NCBI GenBank assembly: GCA_963678675.1
Contig: OY783196.1
Coordinates: forward strand, 15,246,138-15,310,137
Direction of reading: 5' to 3'
DNA length: 64,000 nt
Source: Xiphydria camelus
Taxonomy: Eukaryota > Arthropoda > Insecta > Hymenoptera > Xiphydriidae
Shown here: piece by piece, positions 53,980 through 63,849 of the stretch
Layout of the letters: the number at the start of each line of letters is the position of its first letter
Position numbering within the stretch: position 1 is the first letter of the stretch
Notes under the pieces: model-generated
Told to the model about the DNA's origin: nothing
What the model saw: the letters and a program-made list of their open reading frames with translations, nothing else
Database searches by the model: none
Program-made: the position numbers and the translations under genes

Positions 53980-55591
53980 TAACACAGGCACACAAAAAAA
54001 AGTTCCTGTTGCCGGAACCAAACCAGTATATCTTTGTTTTCAGGGTCGCTAAATCCGAATCTGGTGTCCGTTTATCTCCATCACGTCACGTTTAAGGTCA
54101 GTTCAAGGTCAAATCCTGGAAAAATAGTCAAATCCGTTCAAATTATTATTCCTATATATTTTTGGGGTCGCTGAATCCAAATCCGAAGTCCGTTTGATCC
54201 GACAAGCTCAAATTCAAGGTCATTTCAAGGTAAAATGTGTTTATTCTGCCAAAAATGAATTTTTGACTTCAGATTCTGAAAGAACGGGAAATTTTACGTC
54301 TAGATATGTATTCGATTTTTTAAGTGAAACTTCTTTGCTGACGGGGCTACAATTTTCCAGCGTCACGAAAATTAAGTATCGCGTGACGGGAATAGCTGGG
54401 TACGTGGTGGGGGGACCGGCAGAGGAAGAGAATGCGTCAACGGCAACACTACGGCCCTTCGTACACTACACTATGCAGGTATCCGATACTCGACGACTCA
54501 AACGCGCTTATACAGGCAAACCTGAGTGTACATGTGACACTACGCTACGCAGGTATCCGATACTCAACGACTCAAACACGCTTATACAGGGTGGACCAGG
54601 TTAAACGTCATTTTTTTTTATATGTGATAGAACAACAACAAAAAAGTACTCATAAGAAAATTTTTTTCAAAAATGTTTCCTAACAAAGATACAGGGTGTC
54701 AAAGTTTCGAAAAAAAATGGTTTTCTCATCATAACTTCTAAACTACTTGATCGATTTCCATGAAATTTCGCACACAGGCTAATGTAGAACAGCTCTAAGC
54801 AATAATTAAATAATTTTTAAACATTCTCCAGTGGCGTAGATACTAGGGGCTGGTTCCCCCTTTCCCCCTCCCTATCTTCGGCGCCACTGGATATTTTGCA
54901 AAGAAAATTTATTTATTGGATTCCCCGTTTAATTTAGAGAAAAAAATCACCCTTGAAAATTTTTGATTTATCGTTTCGTTTTTGAGGTATTTATTTTAAT
55001 TTGTAGGGTTGCGAGCAGGCCAAAGCTAGATTGAACTCCATTAATTGTGATGTGATAGAGCAACAACAAAAAATAGATTCTCATCAGAAAATTTTTTTCA
55101 AAAATGTTTCCTGACAAAGATATAGGGTGTCAAAGTTTCGAAAAAAAAAATGGTTTTCTCATCATAACTTCTAAGCCACTGGATCGATTTCCATGAAATT
55201 TCGCACACAGGCTAATGTCGTACAGCTCTAAGTAATAATTAAATAATTTTAAAAAATTCTCCAGTGGCGTAGATACTGGGGGCCGGTACCCCCCTTTCCC
55301 CCTTCCCAATCTTCGGCGCCACTGGATATTTTGCAAAGAAAATTTAATTATTGGATTCCCCGTTTAATTTAAAGAAAAAAATCTCAAAAACGAAGTCACA
55401 AATCAAAAATTTGCAAGGGTGATTTTTTTCTTTAAATTAAACGGGGAATCCAATAATTAAATTTTCTTTGCAAAATATCCAGTGGCGCCGAAGATTGGGA
55501 AGGGGGAAAGGGGGGTACCGCCCCCAGTATCTACGCCACTGGAGAATTTTTTAAAATTATTTAATTATTACTTAGAGCTGTACGACATTAG

Positions 55592-55913
55592 TATTGGTAT
55601 TAGCAAAAATCAGCTGAGTAGATTTATTAAATAATCTGATACGGCGAACCGATGATCTCACAAGGGAACTATTCATAAGAAAGCAGCACGTAGGGTCCGC
55701 TCTCAAATATCGTATATGTTTATATGAAACGATAGGGAGAGAGAAAGAACTAAGGACCAAGTGCATTAAAAGTTTTTCTTTGTGCGTCAGTCTCTCTGAG
55801 CTCTCCTAAGAGTGAGGACATAAGTCGAATTGGCTTAATAAATATCACTTCCACTCAGTTACGTTTTGTTAATTAATTCACTCCAAATCACCTTGCTTCC
55901 ATCAATTCCTACG
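55592..55913 (+). repeat. 5' LTR of the Copia element
   Basis: It starts TATTGGTATTAGC and ends CCATCAATTCCTACG. The canonical TG...CA termini are absent; both LTRs share TA...CG. An AATAAATATC signal is at about 55837. Confidence 0.9.
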
Positions 55914-55930
55914 GGTTATGGGCCCAGACA
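55914..55930 (+). other. Primer-binding site, copia type
   Basis: GGTTATGGGCCCAGAC matches the initiator tRNA-Met interior used by Drosophila copia (a half-tRNA primer; established for copia, assigned here from memory). Confidence 0.7.
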
Positions 55931-56028
55931 TAGATTGGAGTGATTAATTAAAATATATAAAAACTCGTTATTGACACTGTAAGTGCAAATGTGAATAGTG
56001 TTTCTTTAAAAAAAAAAAATCAGTGAAA

Positions 56029-56696
56029 ATGAGTGACGAAAAGAAAAAAAAAGAAAAAACATTAATCCCTTTAATGGTGAGAAGTATGCCATCTGGAAAT
56101 TCCGAATCCGATCCGCGATTGAGGAAGAAGATGCACTGGACGTTCTGGACAAAACACCTCCTGAAGAATTGACTGATAAATGGAGAAAGGCAGAAAGAGT
56201 GGCAAAAGCTATAATCATCGAACACCTGAGTGACTCAATGCTTACTTTTGCAACAGAAACTGACACCGCGACAGATATAATAAAGAAACTAGATGAAATA
56301 TATAAGCGACAAAGCCTGGCAGCACAACTGGCAGCAGAAAAGAAATTATTAAGTTTCAAATTAAAGGAAGACAGACCACTGACGAGCCATTTTATACTTT
56401 TTGATGAAATGATAATTGAATTGCAAACTGCCGGAGGAACTTTGAATGAAATGAATAAAGTAGCCAGGTTACTGTTAACACTACCCAACGCATATGATTC
56501 GGTTATAACAGCGATTCAAACTCTCACAGACGACAAGTTAAGTTTGGCATTCGTAAAAACCAGGCTATTGGATTACGAAATAAAATTAAAAAATGAAAAC
56601 AGTGACACAAGTGCAAAAGTTTTGCATGCCGAAACTCAATTTCGAGAGAATGTGCAAAGAAAGAATAATGTAAAAAATAATGGAATCGAAATGTGA
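56029..56696 (+). pseudogene. gag: Copia Gag with frame break in an A-run
   Basis: The ATG at 56029 starts MSDEKKKK, but after the A-rich run at 56041-56060 the Gag reading continues in another frame (FNGEKYAIWKFRIRSAIEEE). From 56169 to 56696 it is open: a typical Copia Gag core with KLDEIYKRQSLAAQLAAEKK and LLTLPNAYDSVITAI. The CCHC knuckle CEHCGRKNHEKKNC follows at about 56694-56735, in yet another frame (56680-56874). Copia Gag forms the particle that packages RNA. Because the LTRs are nearly identical, the breaks are either old and complemented in trans or errors in homopolymer runs. Confidence 0.85.
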
Positions 56697-56876
56697 GCAC
56701 TGCGGAAGAAAAAATCACGAAAAGAAAAATTGCTTTTATTATAAAAGAATGACTCAAAGCACTGACGACCGCCCAAGGACAATACAAACTGTCCAGATTC
56801 AAGATGATAATGGGAGCTTCGCATTTATGAGTGGAGTCGGATCTCTTTCAACCAATCATTCAAACACTCTGTAACC
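56680..56876 (+). pseudogene. Copia zinc knuckle and degraded protease start
   Basis: The frame carries the knuckle C-x2-C-G-x3-H-x4-C, then IQDDNGSFAFMSGVGSLS. In Copia proteases the active site reads LDSGAS; here the position of the catalytic Asp is Met (FMSGVGS), and a further frameshift separates it from the rest of pol (about 56835-56875). Confidence 0.7.
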
Positions 56877-56879
56877 GAT

Positions 56880-59800
56880 TTGGAGGAACCGATTAAAATA
56901 ACAATTACAAAGAAGAGCGAAACTATAACTGCAATAAAAAGAGGAAGAATAGAGGTGACAACAGACCAAGGAGTTCAAGGAACCTTAGACAACGTCCTGT
57001 ACGCACCTGATCTACCTTACAATCTGCTATCTGTAAGCAGAATTCAACAAGCTGGAATGCGAGTAACATTCAAAGAGTATGGAAAGGTAACGATTGAGAA
57101 AGGTGACAAGGTTATTGCAACTGGTGAGTCATTTAACAATTTATGTTGTATTAATTTCACCATTCGTAAGAAAATGTGTAATCAAACCAACGCGAATGAG
57201 AAAACAATGTATAAACTTTGGCATGAGCGACTTGGGCATATAGAAAAATCGAAATTTTTAGAAATGAAAAGAAACGATTTAGTTCTTGATAATAAACAAT
57301 TACAAGCCGTAAATCCCACGGATGAAATTTGTGAAGGTTGTATATACGGGAAACAGGCGCGTCTCCCATTCGCAAAATCAAGAGATAGGTCTCACGTAAA
57401 AAGGCCATTATTTATAATTCATTCTGACTTATGTGGTCCAATGTTACCTGCAACAATTGACGGAAAAAGCTATTTTGCTTCTTTTATCGATGAATATACT
57501 CACTATACAGTAGTTTATTTAATTGCGCGCAAATCAGATACATTCACTGTATTTCAAGATTTTGTTAAGAAAAGTGAGACACATTTCGATTCGAAAATTG
57601 CTTATCTTAATTGTGACAATGGGGGTGAATATCTGTCTAACGAATTCAAAGAATTTTGTGTACAAAATGGGATTCAATATCATTTAACAGTACCGCACAC
57701 TCCTCAACAAAATCCGATATCAGAACGGATGAACAGGACAATAGTCGAAAAAGCGCGTGCAATGTTACACGGGGCTAATTTGGGAAAGGAGTTATGGGGG
57801 GAAGCAGTTTTAACCGCTACGTATTTAATTAATATAAACCCCACAAAAGCCATTAATGGAAATAAAACTCCATACGAACTTTGGCACGATAGAAAACCAA
57901 AATTAAATCACCTAAAAATTTTCGGTAGCACTGTTTACATTCTTGATAAAACAAGAAAAGGGAAGTTTGATAAAAAGTCATTCAAAGGGATATTAGTTGG
58001 TTACCACCAAAGTGGCTATAAAGTGCTGAACGTCGAAACAAATAAATTCATAATTGCTAGAGACGTTATATTTGATGAAGTTAATTTTAAAATCTCACGT
58101 CCAGTACACATTAATGAAATTGAATTTGAGAATTCAAGTATAAAAAGGCAGAAAACTGATGATAAAATGGAAATCAGTAGGAGCGAAGAGAGTAATATAA
58201 ATAAATCTGTGGCGGAAACAGATCAAGTAAAGAAAATGCCGCAAAGCGACATAAACTCTCAAGCTAAAACAAACGATCCTATACCACGACGTAGTGCACG
58301 AATTAAAAATATGTCTCCTGTTTCTTATAATGAGGAACAATGCTATCAAATAAGTGCACAGGTGGTAAACGATATTCCCCAGTCATATAAAGCAATAAAA
58401 GATCGAGATGATAGATTTAAGTGGGAGAAGGCAATAAAAGATGAGATGGAATCTTTATTACAAAATAATACATGGGAATTAGTACCTTGCCCAATTGGAA
58501 AGAATATTGTTGATTGCAAATGGGTTTTTAACATTAAAAATGATTCTGAGGGAAACCCGCTTAAATATAAAGCAAGGCTAGTTGCAAAAGGTTTTAGCCA
58601 GCAATATCCATCTGATTATTGTGAAACTTTTGCTCCTGTCGCACGAATAACAACTTTACGTTTAATGTTGGCTTTTGCAAATCAAAACGATTTAATGATC
58701 CATCAAATGGACGTTAAAACTGCATTTCTTAATGGGTCATTAATAGAAGAAATATACATGCGAATACCTGAGGGAGTAGAGTCAAAGCAAAACTATGTAT
58801 GTAAACTGAAGAAGGCGTTATATGGTTTGAAACAATCAGCTCGGTGCTGGTTTCAAAAATTTGACAAAGTACTTAAAGAACATGAATTCACAAACTCCTC
58901 AGTTGATCATTGCTTGTATATCTTAGACAGAGGTCAAGTTATTAAAAACATTTACGTTCTACTTTACGTAGATGACATTTTGATAATAACATTCGAAGAG
59001 AATACAATGATAAATTTTAAAGGGTATTTAATTAATAAATTCTCAATGGTAGACATGAAAGAAGTAAAATTCTTCTTGGGTATTAATATTGAAAGAAAAA
59101 ATGGAATTATAACTTTAGATCAGAGCTCGTATTTAAACAAAATATTACAGAAATTCAATATGAATGACTGTAAACCTGCTAGTAGTCCATTAGAGGTTAA
59201 ATTAAATTATACCGAACTTAACTCTGACGAATTTTATGATGCGCCTTGTAAAAACCTAATTGGTTGTTTGATGTACGCTATGTTGTGTACAAGGCCAGAT
59301 CTTTGTACTGCCCTGAATTTGCTAAGTCGATATCAAATTAAAAACAACAAAGAACTCTGGCATTGCTTGAAAAGAGTTTTACGATATGTTAAAGGGTCAT
59401 TAGAACTCAAGTTGATTTACAGAAAAGATAATTATGAAAATTTGTTAATCGGCTATGTAGATTCTGATTGGGCGGGCAACGAAATCGACCGCAAAAGCAC
59501 AACGGGATACTTATTCAAAATGTTCGATCACAACACGATCTGTTGGAATACAAAACGGCAAAACTCGGTAGCAACATCTTCAACAGAAGCCGAGTACATG
59601 GCTCTTTTTGAGGACATTAAAGAAGCATGTTGGCTCAAATCACTTTTACTAAGCATTAAAGTAGAATTAGTGAAGCCAATAGTTATCTTTGAAGATAACA
59701 ATGGATGTATTGCTATAGCAAACAATCCAACAGATCACAAACGATCGAAACACATTGATGTCAAGTATCACTTTTCACGAGAAAAGATCGAACAGAAAGA

Positions 59801-59924
59801 AGTAATAATTAAATATATTTCCACAGGTAACCAGTTGGCGGATGCATTCACGAAATTATTACCTCTAATAAAATGCTTAAGCATTCGTGAACAGATTGGT
59901 CTACAGGATCCCAAAACTTCTTAA
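56880..59924 (+). CDS. pol: Copia Pol: integrase, reverse transcriptase, RNase H
   Basis: A 1014-residue open frame; the real start is upstream in the broken protease region (the first residue here is an in-frame TTG, so no true start codon is claimed). Protease remainder: residues 1-60 (NVLYAPDLPYNLLSVS). Integrase: zinc H-x3-H (HERLGH, 115-120) with C151/C154, then catalytic D183 (IIHSDLCGP), D246 (NCDNGGE) and E282 (SERMNR), spacing D-35-E. The usual QNGVAER reads QNPISER. A linker ending PRRSARIKNM precedes RT (WKWV-type CKWVFN, QMDVKTAFLNG, catalytic YVDD at about 695-698). RNase H includes DSDWAGNEIDRKSTTGY (about 861) and ends near residue 990 with STGNQLADAFTK. It copies element RNA into DNA and integrates it. 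Confidence 0.93.
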   Translation: MEEPIKITITKKSETITAIKRGRIEVTTDQGVQGTLDNVLYAPDLPYNLLSVSRIQQAGMRVTFKEYGKVTIEKGDKVIATGESFNNLCCINFTIRKKMCNQTNANEKTMYKLWHERLGHIEKSKFLEMKRNDLVLDNKQLQAVNPTDEICEGCIYGKQARLPFAKSRDRSHVKRPLFIIHSDLCGPMLPATIDGKSYFASFIDEYTHYTVVYLIARKSDTFTVFQDFVKKSETHFDSKIAYLNCDNGGEYLSNEFKEFCVQNGIQYHLTVPHTPQQNPISERMNRTIVEKARAMLHGANLGKELWGEAVLTATYLININPTKAINGNKTPYELWHDRKPKLNHLKIFGSTVYILDKTRKGKFDKKSFKGILVGYHQSGYKVLNVETNKFIIARDVIFDEVNFKISRPVHINEIEFENSSIKRQKTDDKMEISRSEESNINKSVAETDQVKKMPQSDINSQAKTNDPIPRRSARIKNMSPVSYNEEQCYQISAQVVNDIPQSYKAIKDRDDRFKWEKAIKDEMESLLQNNTWELVPCPIGKNIVDCKWVFNIKNDSEGNPLKYKARLVAKGFSQQYPSDYCETFAPVARITTLRLMLAFANQNDLMIHQMDVKTAFLNGSLIEEIYMRIPEGVESKQNYVCKLKKALYGLKQSARCWFQKFDKVLKEHEFTNSSVDHCLYILDRGQVIKNIYVLLYVDDILIITFEENTMINFKGYLINKFSMVDMKEVKFFLGINIERKNGIITLDQSSYLNKILQKFNMNDCKPASSPLEVKLNYTELNSDEFYDAPCKNLIGCLMYAMLCTRPDLCTALNLLSRYQIKNNKELWHCLKRVLRYVKGSLELKLIYRKDNYENLLIGYVDSDWAGNEIDRKSTTGYLFKMFDHNTICWNTKRQNSVATSSTEAEYMALFEDIKEACWLKSLLLSIKVELVKPIVIFEDNNGCIAIANNPTDHKRSKHIDVKYHFSREKIEQKEVIIKYISTGNQLADAFTKLLPLIKCLSIREQIGLQDPKTS

Positions 59925-60247
59925 GCGTCAACTCTTAAGCGTCAACTTTCTATTTTTCTTTTTACTCAAAAAAAAAGGAGGGAGGAAACATAATAATCCT
60001 TTATTTGAGACACAAAGAAATGTAATAACAAAATGTAAGACGTTAATAGACAAACAAAAATCATGTATTTCTTTTGAAACAGATGTAAAGACATGTAAAA
60101 GCTATATGTTTAACGAAGGTCTGGTTGGGTTTTTATACATTGGGGTTTTTCCCAAACCCTAGCAACAAATGTTGGACCTATCAGTGTATTCCCCAATAAT
60201 GAATGAAATTAATAAGAAATATAAATGATCTAATTTTTGAGTGGGAG

Positions 60248-60569
60248 TATTGGTATTAGCAAAAATCAGCTCAGTAGATTTATTAAATAATCTGATACGG
60301 CGAACCGATGATCTCACAAGGGAACTATTCATAAGAAAGCAGCACGTAGGGTCCGCTCTCAAATATCGTATATGTTTATATGAAACGATAGGGAGAGAGA
60401 AAGAACTAAGGACCAAGTGCATTAAAAGTTTTTCTTTGTGCGTCAGTCTCTCTGAGCTCTCCTAAGAGTGAGGACATAAGTCGAATTGGCTTAATAAATA
60501 TCACTTCCACTCAGTTACGTTTTGTTAATTAATTCACTCCAAATCACCTTGCTTCCATCAATTCCTACG
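60248..60569 (+). repeat. 3' LTR of the Copia element
   Basis: 322 bp, same ends as the 5' LTR; the only difference noted is CAGCTCAGTAG against CAGCTGAGTAG. A polypurine tract GAGTGGGAG (60239-60247) precedes it. Confidence 0.92.
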
Positions 60570-61294
60570 ATTAGCCTGTGTGCTAAATTTCATGGAAATC
60601 GATCAAGTAGTTTAGAAGTTATGATGAGAAAACCATTTTTTTCGAAACTTTGACACCCTGTATCTTTGTTAGGAAACATTTCTGAAAAAAATGTTCTTAT
60701 GAATCTACTTTTTTTTTGTTCTTCTATCACATATAAAAAAAATGACGTTTAACCTGGTCCACCCTGTATACGCAAACCTGAGTGTACATGTGGTCACATG
60801 AAATTCATTTTTGGCAGAATAAACACATTTTACCTTGAAATGACCTTGAATTTGAACTTGTCGGATCAAACGGATATCGGATTTGGTTTCAGCGACCCCA
60901 AAAATATATAGGAATAATAATTTGAATCGATTTGACTATTTTTCCAGGATTTTACCTTGAACTGACCTTAAACGTGACGTGATGGAGACAAACAGACACC
61001 GGATTCGGATTCAGCGACCCCGAAAACGTAAAGATATACTGGTCTGGTTCCGGGAACAGGAACTTTTTTTTGTGTGCCTGTGTAATCGATATAGTATTCG
61101 ATAGTTAAAGCAGGGAAATTCAATTTGATGAAATTAGTATTGAAGTAAGAATATAATAATTTACATTATTATCCAGACACACGTGCATCTATTCACATGA
61201 AATGGTCGTATCAAACTGTCGAGAATATGGCGGTCTTAACCGAATGTACACCGCAGTACAACGTAGTTGAAGATGTCTCCATCATACTATCGTA

Positions 61295-61703
61295 CACTGA
61301 GAGAAAATATTAATTATATCAATTAACTATTTTTTTTAAAGTGGCAATAATTTTATTTCACTGTTTTAATTACATATCACATATTTATTGTAACGCATGA
61401 TCGAAACAATGAAATAAATTTAACCCCTTCTGTATCTTGTACCATATCTGGCACAAACGCATTTTCACTCATTATCTTCTGTAAATAACCTTTAAACGTG
61501 AAAAATGCAACGTTTTTCTTTGCTTCAATAAAGATAGAAACTGTTTTCATAAGTTGTTATTTAGAAAATTGTTTTATGTCATATAGTTATTTAGAAAAAT
61601 GGTTTTGTCATATATTTTTTGTATAAGAAATAGGAAAATCATGCAGTAAGGGGTTAATAATTATTAAATGTTTAGTTGATATAACCAATTTTTTCTCTCA
61701 CTG
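61295..61703. mobile_element. MITE with CACTGAGAGAAAA ends, TA TSD
   Basis: The ends CACTGAGAGAAAATATTAAT and the complement CAGTGAGAGAAAAAATTGGT are flanked by TA (61293-61294, 61704-61705). Internal AACCCCTTCTGTAT and GTACCATAT sequences resemble 48985-49140, indicating a shared older repeat. Confidence 0.75.
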
Positions 61704-61836
61704 TACGTATAGGTATAAGATTTTTTCTCACGAATGCCCATTTCTCAAAACAAAACAGAAGCATACACGGCTCATGTCACGTTGCGTTTATCAGTTTGGA
61801 AAAAAGACCCACTTCGGACTAAGCAATCTTTTAAAG

Positions 61837-62083
61837 GGCTCCACACACCTCGTTCTTCTCTGTCGTTTTTAACCGACGGTTAAAAACGTTAAAAGGAAAA
61901 GCGAAGTCGGTTGAGTCCACACACCTCGTCCTTCTCTGTCGTTTTTATTCGTCTGAATTTTAGAACGACGTGCAAAACCGACGGTTTTTATCCACACACC
62001 TCGGTTTTGTGGCAGTTTTACCTGAACAGTTTTAACCATCGGTTAAAAACGACAGAGAAGAACGAAGTGGGGTGAATGCACCG
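61837..62083. mobile_element. MITE built from repeated CCACACACCTCG blocks
   Basis: The block TCCACACACCTCGTTCTTCT with GTCGTTTTTA occurs at 61840 and 61917, shortened at 61990, and inverted at the right end (GACAGAGAAGAACGAAGTGG). It is a non-coding foldback; no certain TSD. Confidence 0.6.
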
Positions 62084-62738
62084 GTTAGCCGGACACTACC
62101 TGTTGTCGGACATTATACAACAAAATCCTTTCAAATAGTACATTTCCGTCTCTTTCCTTCTAAGCAAAGATACACACGTTTTCATTAGACTGTCTGTTTC
62201 TAACACAAGAGTTTGCAAAGTCCTCTGGGGACGGGCATAGAAACGAAACATTCTTGAAATGGCCGTCTTTACACGTGGGCGTATTTTCAACGGTTGGCTA
62301 CAGAAGTTTTAGTGGAAACTGCTCAGTGAAATAGTAAATAAAATTATTATTTGATATTTATTGTTGTGAGTTGTTCTTTATGGTAAGTATGGACGTAAAT
62401 TTTACATTTTTTATATTAAAATTTGAGTTTCATTACTTTCTGACCGTTAAAATTAATGTCCGGGGAATCGGTTTTCAATAAATTGCCGAAATCCTCTTTC
62501 GGACAAAGTGTCTGAAAACAGGTTCTAAGTAATAAAAGTTTATCCGTTTTGCTCTAACAAATATCATGCGTAATGTTGTATTGCCCCTGTTCTTGTTTAC
62601 TAACTACTTACATAGAATATACGGACCAGTTTCCGGACACCCTTTTCCGGCGATACAAGCTAAATAAACAATATTTTCTGGACGTATCCAAGAAATAGGC
62701 CATTTTCAGACTATGTAAATTTAAATACAAATATAATA

Positions 62739-63649
62739 TTAGGTGCGCAACTAAGTTCTCGCTGTTTTTTTTTATGAAAATGCAACTTTATTGTGAAAAA
62801 ATGGTTACAAATGAATCATTCAAAGTACTGCCCATCGCTAGTTACAACTTTTTCCCATCTTTCTGGCAGAGCTCGAATACCTTGACGGTAGAAGTGTTCG
62901 TCTTTTGAGGCTATCCACGAATCAAGCCATTTTGTGATGTCTTCATATGAGCGGAACTGCTGATTAGCCAGACTATGTGCCATCGAACGGAACAAGTAAT
63001 AATCAGACGGCACAATATCTGGGGAATATGGCGGGTGGGGTAGGACTTCCCATATGAGCGTTTCCAAGTAGGTTTTAACGGGTTTGGCAACGTGAGGCCG
63101 AGCGTTGTCATGCAGTAGAATCACTTTTTCGTGCCTCTACTCGTATTGTGACCATTTTTCGCGCAGTGCTCGGCTCAATCGCATCAATTGAGTTCGATAC
63201 CGTTCCCCAGTGATGGTTTCGTTCGGTCTCAATAGCTCATAATAAATAACACCGACCTGGTCCCACCAAATACACAGCATAACCTTCGCAGCGTGAATAT
63301 TCGAAATCACCGCCTTTGAAGCGACGGAACTAATCTCGGCACGTTGTTTCGCTCAAAGCAGCATCTCCGTAAACTTTTTGGAGCTCTCGATGCGCTTCAG
63401 CCGCCGTTTTCTTCGAATAAAAGAAGAAAAGGAACACTTCCCGCAAATGACGATTATTTGGCACAAAATTAGACATTTTCACACAACCAAAAGTATATAA
63501 CGCAAAAACAAAATCACTAATTTGTCATAGCGGTTTGTTTACCATATGCCTAAGCTTGATTCATGACGTTTTGGTTATGTCAAAATCGACCAGCTCTTAC
63601 TGCTGGAGCCATCTATTGACAAACAGCGAGAACTTAGTTGCGCACCTAA
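62739..63649 (-). mobile_element. Deleted mariner element, TA TSD
   Basis: The ends TTAGGTGCGCAACTAAGTTC and the complement are flanked by TA (62737-62738, 63650-63651). It is 911 bp instead of the usual 1.3 kb because the middle of the transposase is missing. Confidence 0.93.
62816..63476 (-). pseudogene. Mariner transposase with internal deletion
   Basis: It starts at the ATG 63476 (MSNFVPNNRHLREVFLFFFY, then EAHRELQKVYGDAALSETTC), a mariner helix-turn-helix. An in-frame TAG replaces the expected Trp just after TTCRD. After GGDFE the reading jumps to NIHAAKVMLCIWWDQ, so about 150-200 residues with the first catalytic Asp are deleted. A TAG lies at YE/RHEK. The C-terminal part (63124-62816) is intact, with LHDNARPHVA (second Asp) and YSPDIVPSDYYLF (third Asp, DD34D type). 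It cannot catalyse transposition. Ends and coding type agree on mariner. Confidence 0.9.
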
Positions 63650-63697
63650 TAATTGTTTAGTCCTTTACTCTTTGTTTATTTATGCCATTGATTTCAG

Positions 63698-63847
63698 ATG
63701 CCGAAAGAAATCCAAAAGCAGCCTTTGAAGGCGAAATGCAGAAAATTTTATACTTATTCAACAGAGGCCATCGAGGCTGCCCTTCGCGATATAAAATCAG
63801 GAGCTTTTTTCTATTCGCTACGTGCAATGCCATACTATAGCGGCTGA
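63698..63847 (+). pseudogene. Probable pogo-type psq helix-turn-helix N-terminal exon
   Basis: After an acceptor TTGATTTCAG the frame starts MPKEIQKQPLKAKCRKFYTY and continues STEAIEAALRDIKSGAF, close to the first helices of psq-type HTH domains in pogo/jerky-like transposases. After YYSG a stop occurs where another element end (TA then CAGGGTGATTCGAAATGG, from about 63850) begins, so the exon is probably cut by an insertion running out of the window. Upstream, CCGGACAC-type motifs at 62095, 62460 and 62630 may belong to the same pogo-type element, with the mariner at 62739 in its intron. Confidence 0.5.
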
Positions 63848-63849
63848 AT

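Larger units (their letters stand above)
55592..60569 (+). mobile_element. Ty1/Copia retrotransposon, LTRs nearly identical
   Basis: It is flanked by a 5-bp duplication ATTAG (55587-55591 and 60570-60574), and the uninterrupted site is seen at 52190-52205. The LTRs are 322 bp each, with one mismatch found by eye. Order: LTR, tRNA-iMet half-molecule-type primer site, gag, protease, integrase, RT, RNase H, polypurine tract, LTR. Integrase before RT defines Copia. Pol from integrase to RNase H is open; gag and protease have frame breaks. Confidence 0.95.
54587..60766. mobile_element. CAGGGTGGACC MITE(s), split by Copia
   Basis: The outer ends CAGGGTGGACCAGGTTAAAC are flanked by TA (54585-54586 and 60767-60768). 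Two left-arm copies lie in tandem (54587-54960 and about 55040-55380), followed by an inverted arm (55380-55591) that is broken by Copia and resumes at 60570. The original right flank (GCAAACCTGAGTGTACATGT) also appears just left of the element at about 54514. Confidence 0.72.
53983..61082. mobile_element. CACTA-like (EnSpm-type) non-autonomous element, TAA TSD
   Basis: The ends CACAGGCACACAAAAAAAAG and the complement are flanked by TAA (53980-53982, 61083-61085). The neighbouring repeat at 53889 shows the unduplicated GATAATCG target. CACAG/CACTA ends and a 3-bp TSD are characteristic of EnSpm/CACTA elements. The long inverted ends (about 260 bp) contain two GGGTCGCTGAATCC-type subrepeats. 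The interior is occupied by a MITE and a Copia element. No CACTA transposase is present. Confidence 0.72.

Noticed and set aside
53889..61300. Continuation of the truncated Transib gene after the palindrome and the CACTA-like element
   Set aside because: A weak pattern (hydrophobic spacing, EIQF..IS.EV) can be read in both 83-bp repeat copies, but stops are frequent and the conserved SEEAQE-type block is absent, so the match is not above chance.
62096..62290. 64-residue minus-strand frame as a gene
   Set aside because: No domain or splice context; the region more likely belongs to the upstream part of a pogo-type element with CCGGACAC motifs.
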